DNA of 64,000 nt, from positions 1-64,000 of the forward strand of contig NZ_JAIFZM010000015.1 of assembly GCF_022095695.1 (NCBI RefSeq), read 5' to 3'. Positions within the stretch are counted from its first letter, which is position 1. Every line of letters starts with the position of its first letter. A program made the translations under genes and the position numbers. The stretch comes from Oceanobacillus jordanicus. Lineage in GTDB: Bacteria; Bacillota; Bacilli; Bacillales; Amphibacillaceae. This document shows, piece by piece, positions 60,569 through 64,000 of the stretch. The notes beneath the pieces are model-generated. The model was not told the origin of the DNA and searched no databases. It was given only the letters and a program-made list of their open reading frames with translations.

Positions 60569-60613
60569 TATACGTTCTCCTTTGATTCTATAATTATAAC
60601 AGTGCGACAGAGC

Positions 60614-61288
60614 CTACCCTCGAATTAAGGTATAAGAATAAACCTCTGGACAACCATTTTGCTTTAAAAGCTCTGCTGCATGTCTGATGGTTGTACCTGT
60701 TGTATATATATCATCGACCAAAATAGCTGGTTTGTTAAGTGTTTCTTTTAAGGTAAATGGGTTCTTTCTCGTGATTCTTTGCTTTCTAGATTTTTTCGAT
60801 TGTTTTTCACTATCTATTCTGGCTAGTAGGCTTTTGGATTGGTTAGGAAGAAATGCAGCTAGTGCTTCAGCTTGATTAAACCCCCTTTCCTTTAGTCGGT
60901 TTTCGCTTAGAGGAATAGGGATGATAATGGCATCTTTTTTCTTCCCGAATGCTTGATAATATCCTTCTGTAAAAACTTCTGCAAAAACATTTCTTAGAAT
61001 ATAGTCACCACGGTATTTCCACTTTGCAATTATTTCTCGCATAAAGGCATTATAGGTATACACAGAGTAATTACCAGCTAAAACATTGCGCTTTTGCGAT
61101 TCCCACCACTGGCAATCTCGGCAAACGACCTCTGCTGTTTTCCTACTGCATTTTCTGCATCTATCCCCTTCTATCTGCTCTAATTCACTCTCGCATTTCT
61201 CACAAAGAGAGGCGGGCCTGGATGGCAACAGAAGATTGCCCCAGTTTACGGAAGGGATAATTTCCTCATCACACCATAAACAATGCAT
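60614..61288 (-). CDS. comFC: Competence protein ComFC (phosphoribosyltransferase-like)
   Basis: A 224-residue protein: two Cys pairs at the N-terminus (CLWC, CEKC, CRKC and CRDC) and a C-terminal PRTase domain with PRPP motif ILVDDIYTTGTT. It works with ComFA and DprA in uptake and integration of transforming ssDNA. Its ATG overlaps the comFA stop (TAATG); comFB, present between them in B. subtilis, is absent. Confidence 0.93.
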   Translation of the reverse strand: MHCLWCDEEIIPSVNWGNLLLPSRPASLCEKCESELEQIEGDRCRKCSRKTAEVVCRDCQWWESQKRNVLAGNYSVYTYNAFMREIIAKWKYRGDYILRNVFAEVFTEGYYQAFGKKKDAIIIPIPLSENRLKERGFNQAEALAAFLPNQSKSLLARIDSEKQSKKSRKQRITRKNPFTLKETLNKPAILVDDIYTTGTTIRHAAELLKQNGCPEVYSYTLIRG

Positions 61289-62700
61289 TAGGCAAAACCT
61301 CCTCGCTTGTTCATTTTTCGAATCGACTCGACTGCTTCTACCATGGCTTCCGTTTTGCCATCATGAAATAATAGTACGTCACCAAATGGGTCATCTGTAC
61401 TTCTCCCGGCCCTTCCGGCAATTTGCACAATCGCGGCTTGGTCAAATACATGATGACCTGCATCCAAAATAATGACATCCACAGACGGAAAGGTTACCCC
61501 ACGTTCTAATATGGTTGTAGTTAACAGCATAAATAAATCCCGGTCACGAAAGGATTGAACTTTCTCCTCCCTATCTCCATCAGAAGCATGCACAGTGCTT
61601 GCCTGCTGTTTTGACGTGATAATGTCATAGCTAATTAAAAGGTCCGTTAGAGGCACTGATAAGTGGTCGGCTAAGGAGACGGTGGGAACAAACACAAGAA
61701 TTTGTCGTTGCGGATGCTTTCGAATAAGAAGCCATTTCAAAAAGCTCGGAGGGAGTTCTTTCTTTTTCAACTGACTTTTAAGCTGTGAAACTTGCTTCAT
61801 CTGCGGTACTGGAAGTGGATAACTATGAAAGCGACGAGGGACAAAAATATGGGGAAGGAGATTGTTGCGAATTCGTTTCAGTTGCTGTTTTCTTGGTGTA
61901 GCTGTTAGGTAGATCGTGGTACTGTCTAGTTTAATTGCTCGTTCTGCAGCAAACGAAAGGGATGGTTCGGCATGAAAAGGAAAGGCATCTATTTCATCAA
62001 TGATCATGACATCAAAGGCCTGCTTAAATCGAAGTAATTGATGCGTAGTGGCAAGAATTAGCTGTGCTGTACCTTTTTTGTCCTTGCTCCCACCATAAAG
62101 TGCTTGTACTGTAACGTCGGAAAATGCCTGCTGGATACGTGGTTGGAGCTCACGGACGACATCTGCTCTCGGTGTGGCCAAACAGATACGCTTTCCCTGT
62201 TTTAATGCTATGGTGATGGCAGGAAATAACATCTCTGTTTTGCCTGCACCGCAAACTGCCCATGATAGTAGTTCTTTTTCTTTATTTACAACAGCGCTGG
62301 CAATACGATCGGCAGCTTTTTGTTGTGCCTCCGTCAAGGTTCCCTTCCATGTACAGGGGTCAGCGTGTATTTTCCATTCCGGTACAGGGCCAGACCATTC
62401 ATAAAGCATAGTACACTCACTCACCCTCCCCATAGCGATACACTTTCGACAATAACTATGCGTTTTATTACAAATACTACAGGGATATTGTGCCATAAGA
62501 CGCTTTTCGTTATTTCCACAACGATTACATTGCAGGGTGAAATGTTTCTTGGTAAATGAGGGGACAGCTCGGATAAATTTTTGTTCTACAGCTTGTGTGA
62601 AGTGGAATGCAGAGAGAGGGATTTCCTGACGAAGCAATAATTTTCCAGTGACGTTCTTTGCAAGATCCATAAGCTCCTGCCTGTTGAGTGGAACGACCAT
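61288..62700 (-). CDS. comFA: Competence DNA-uptake ATPase ComFA
   Basis: A 470-residue DEAD-like translocase that helps pull ssDNA into the cell. A Cys4 zinc module (CNRCGNNEKR, CSICN, CRKC) precedes Walker A AVCGAGKTEM, Walker B MIIDEIDAFPF and the SF2 motif VI QIAGRAGRS. The start at 62700 has AAAGGA ten bases upstream; an in-frame ATG at 62709 lies too close to it. Confidence 0.94.
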   Translation of the reverse strand: MVVPLNRQELMDLAKNVTGKLLLRQEIPLSAFHFTQAVEQKFIRAVPSFTKKHFTLQCNRCGNNEKRLMAQYPCSICNKTHSYCRKCIAMGRVSECTMLYEWSGPVPEWKIHADPCTWKGTLTEAQQKAADRIASAVVNKEKELLSWAVCGAGKTEMLFPAITIALKQGKRICLATPRADVVRELQPRIQQAFSDVTVQALYGGSKDKKGTAQLILATTHQLLRFKQAFDVMIIDEIDAFPFHAEPSLSFAAERAIKLDSTTIYLTATPRKQQLKRIRNNLLPHIFVPRRFHSYPLPVPQMKQVSQLKSQLKKKELPPSFLKWLLIRKHPQRQILVFVPTVSLADHLSVPLTDLLISYDIITSKQQASTVHASDGDREEKVQSFRDRDLFMLLTTTILERGVTFPSVDVIILDAGHHVFDQAAIVQIAGRAGRSTDDPFGDVLLFHDGKTEAMVEAVESIRKMNKRGGFA

Positions 62701-62859
62701 AAAAACCATTTCCTTTCTATAGAGATATGATTAATGAACGGTGACTGTTCTGCTTGTCATCAATAGCTGAGGAAGTCTTACTTGTTCAGTGGGGAGAACT
62801 CTAATACGAAGATCCCGGAAGTTAGGAGAAGAAATATTGGTTAAAAACACTACATATTG

Positions 62860-62965
62860 CGGCAACGCCTACGTGACCAACGCTCTGTTGGCCCGAGGCT
62901 GAGACCGTGCCCACCAGAAGCGAAGTTACCTTAGCGCTAATTGGAGCTTTTCTTTTAAGCTTTAC
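62860..62965. repeat. GC-rich structured intergenic element (single copy here)
   Basis: An abrupt GC-rich block between comFA and degV with hairpins GGC-AAC-GCC and CCAAC/GTTGG, then GAGACCGTGCCCACCAG. It differs from its A+T-rich flanks and resembles dispersed Bacillaceae intergenic repeats in style. No ORF. Confidence 0.45.
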
Positions 62966-62979
62966 TTGATTAATTGAAG

Positions 62980-63822
62980 TTACTTTTTATACCAGCCAAC
63001 GCCAATAGAGCCTTGCCCTAGATGCGTTCCAATTACCGGTCCAAAATAACTGATCGAAGTATCCATTTCAGGGTACCTTCCCCGGAATTCTTCTTGTAAT
63101 TCTAATGCAGCTTCTTCGTTATTCCCATGGATAAAGACAATGCGCAGTTCATTACCTTGTGCGGCATCTTCTTCAACCATTCCCATAATTCTAGCAATAG
63201 CTTTTTTTCGGGTGCGAATTTTTTCAAATGGAACAATAACTTTATCAACAAAATGAAGTACTGGCTTTACTTGCAACAAGCTTCCAACAATTGCTTGTGC
63301 TCCATTCAGCCGTCCACCCCGCTGTAAATTTGTAAGATCATCTACCATAAAATAAGCTCGCATAGATTGTTTCATTTCTTGAAGCCGTTCCATGATTTCT
63401 TCTGGTGTTTTCCCTTGTTCCGCCATCTCTGCTGCTTCCAGTGCATAAAAGCCCTGTGGCATACAGCTTAATTCTGAATCAAAAGCATGTACCTTGATGC
63501 CCTCTACCATTCGTCCAGCACTGGCAACAGTCTGGTAGGTACCACTGATACCACTAGAAAGGTGGACGGAAATCACAGCATCATAATCCTTAGCCAACTC
63601 TTCCAACTTCTCTGTTACATATCCAATAGATGGCTGGGATGTTTTTGGTAGTGATTTCGTTGTTTTTACTTTTTGGTAAAATGTTTCCGTGGAAATATCC
63701 ATTTCTTCTCTGAACGATCCATCGTCAAAAACAACAGTAAGAGGTACCATATGTATGTTATGCTGCTTGCGGATATCGCGAGGAATATATGCCGTACTGT
63801 CTGTCATAACAGCAACCTTCAT
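62980..63822 (-). CDS. degV: DegV family fatty-acid-binding protein
   Basis: A 280-residue DegV protein: N-terminal VMTDSTAYIP, central HLSSGISGTYQT, and lid motifs MVDDLTNLQRGGRLNG. Family members bind a fatty acid and work as FakB subunits with the kinase FakA. Its place next to comFA fits B. subtilis degV (yviA); degS-degU would be expected beyond the window edge. Confidence 0.93.
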   Translation of the reverse strand: MKVAVMTDSTAYIPRDIRKQHNIHMVPLTVVFDDGSFREEMDISTETFYQKVKTTKSLPKTSQPSIGYVTEKLEELAKDYDAVISVHLSSGISGTYQTVASAGRMVEGIKVHAFDSELSCMPQGFYALEAAEMAEQGKTPEEIMERLQEMKQSMRAYFMVDDLTNLQRGGRLNGAQAIVGSLLQVKPVLHFVDKVIVPFEKIRTRKKAIARIMGMVEEDAAQGNELRIVFIHGNNEEAALELQEEFRGRYPEMDTSISYFGPVIGTHLGQGSIGVGWYKK

Positions 63823-64000
63823 AACTACCTTCTCCTTTTTGCTCTAGCATATTACGTTTAGTATTTATAATTTTATTAGAATAATGCCTAAGACATTATT
63901 ATTTTACATGAATCGATAAGAAAATGCATCAGTTTGTTTATTAAATAAAAAGCATTTCATAGACCTGTATTCTGTGCATACGCCCCCACCCGAAACTACA
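63823..64000. other. Region upstream of degV to window end
   Basis: A+T-rich sequence without an ORF. The degV promoter should be here; I see no clear hexamers. Confidence 0.4.

Overview
The window looks like chromosomal DNA of a low-G+C, motile, Gram-positive member of the Bacillaceae, probably a halotolerant genus close to Oceanobacillus or Virgibacillus. This is inferred from AGGAGG-type ribosome binding sites, gene order like Bacillus subtilis, a bacillithiol enzyme (BshB2), Crh/HprK carbon control and acidic lipoproteins. Most of it is core genome. I found no phage, plasmid, CRISPR or defence island. The only clear transposon is one IS200-type element.

Layout. 0.1-6.3 kb: a YwcB/YwcA acetate-type symporter pair, an RNase HI-like gene, a YitT membrane protein, a fumarylacetoacetate-hydrolase family enzyme, aroD and aroK. 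6.3-7.1 kb: an IS200 element and tRNA-Arg(CCG). 7.3-13.0 kb: a complete peptide ABC importer operon (two ATPases, lipoprotein, two permeases). 13.3-14.0 kb: clpP with a CtsR operator. 14.1-20.7 kb, minus strand: TPR protein, trxB, yvcI, rapZ, yvcK, whiA, crh. 21.0-26.0 kb: glpP-glpF-glpK-glpD. 26.0-30.1 kb: hprK-lgt-yvoD-ppaX-yvoF. 30.2-37.2 kb: yvlC/yvlD, yojF-bshB2, uvrB-uvrA under a LexA box. 37.5-40.1 kb: ykoN/ykoQ/ykoP-like genes. 40.2-48.3 kb: ftsE-ftsX, an M23 hydrolase, ctpB, minJ, cccB and frameshifted prfB. 48.3-52.2 kb: secA, a new 51-residue ORF and hpf. 52.5-62.7 kb: the late flagellar block (fliT, fliS, fliD, flaG, csrA, fliW, yviE, flgL, flgK, flgN, flgM, yvyF) and comFC/comFA. 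63.0-63.8 kb: degV.

How the genes work together. HprK phosphorylates HPr and Crh on Ser46, PpaX removes the pyrophosphate made by the reverse reaction, and Crh lies in this same window, so much of the carbon-control machinery is present. GlpP, GlpF, GlpK and GlpD form a complete glycerol route with an attenuator before glpD. FtsEX, the M23 hydrolase, CtpB and MinJ link division to wall remodelling. The flagellar block holds filament-stage chaperones, junction and cap proteins plus FlgM, FliW and CsrA. The flagellin gene hag, normally between csrA and flaG, is absent, although a SigD-type promoter remains there.

The unusual content is between genes: (1) a five-copy interspersed hairpin element in which one copy has compensatory arm changes; (2) two copies of an ~80-base GC-rich motif at 17.9-18.2 kb with compensatory pairs in two stems; (3) a two-copy ~150-170 bp element with inverted ends inside the lgt and flgM operons; (4) a 21-bp in-frame tandem repeat behind bshB2; and (5) the short conserved-looking ORF between hpf and secA.
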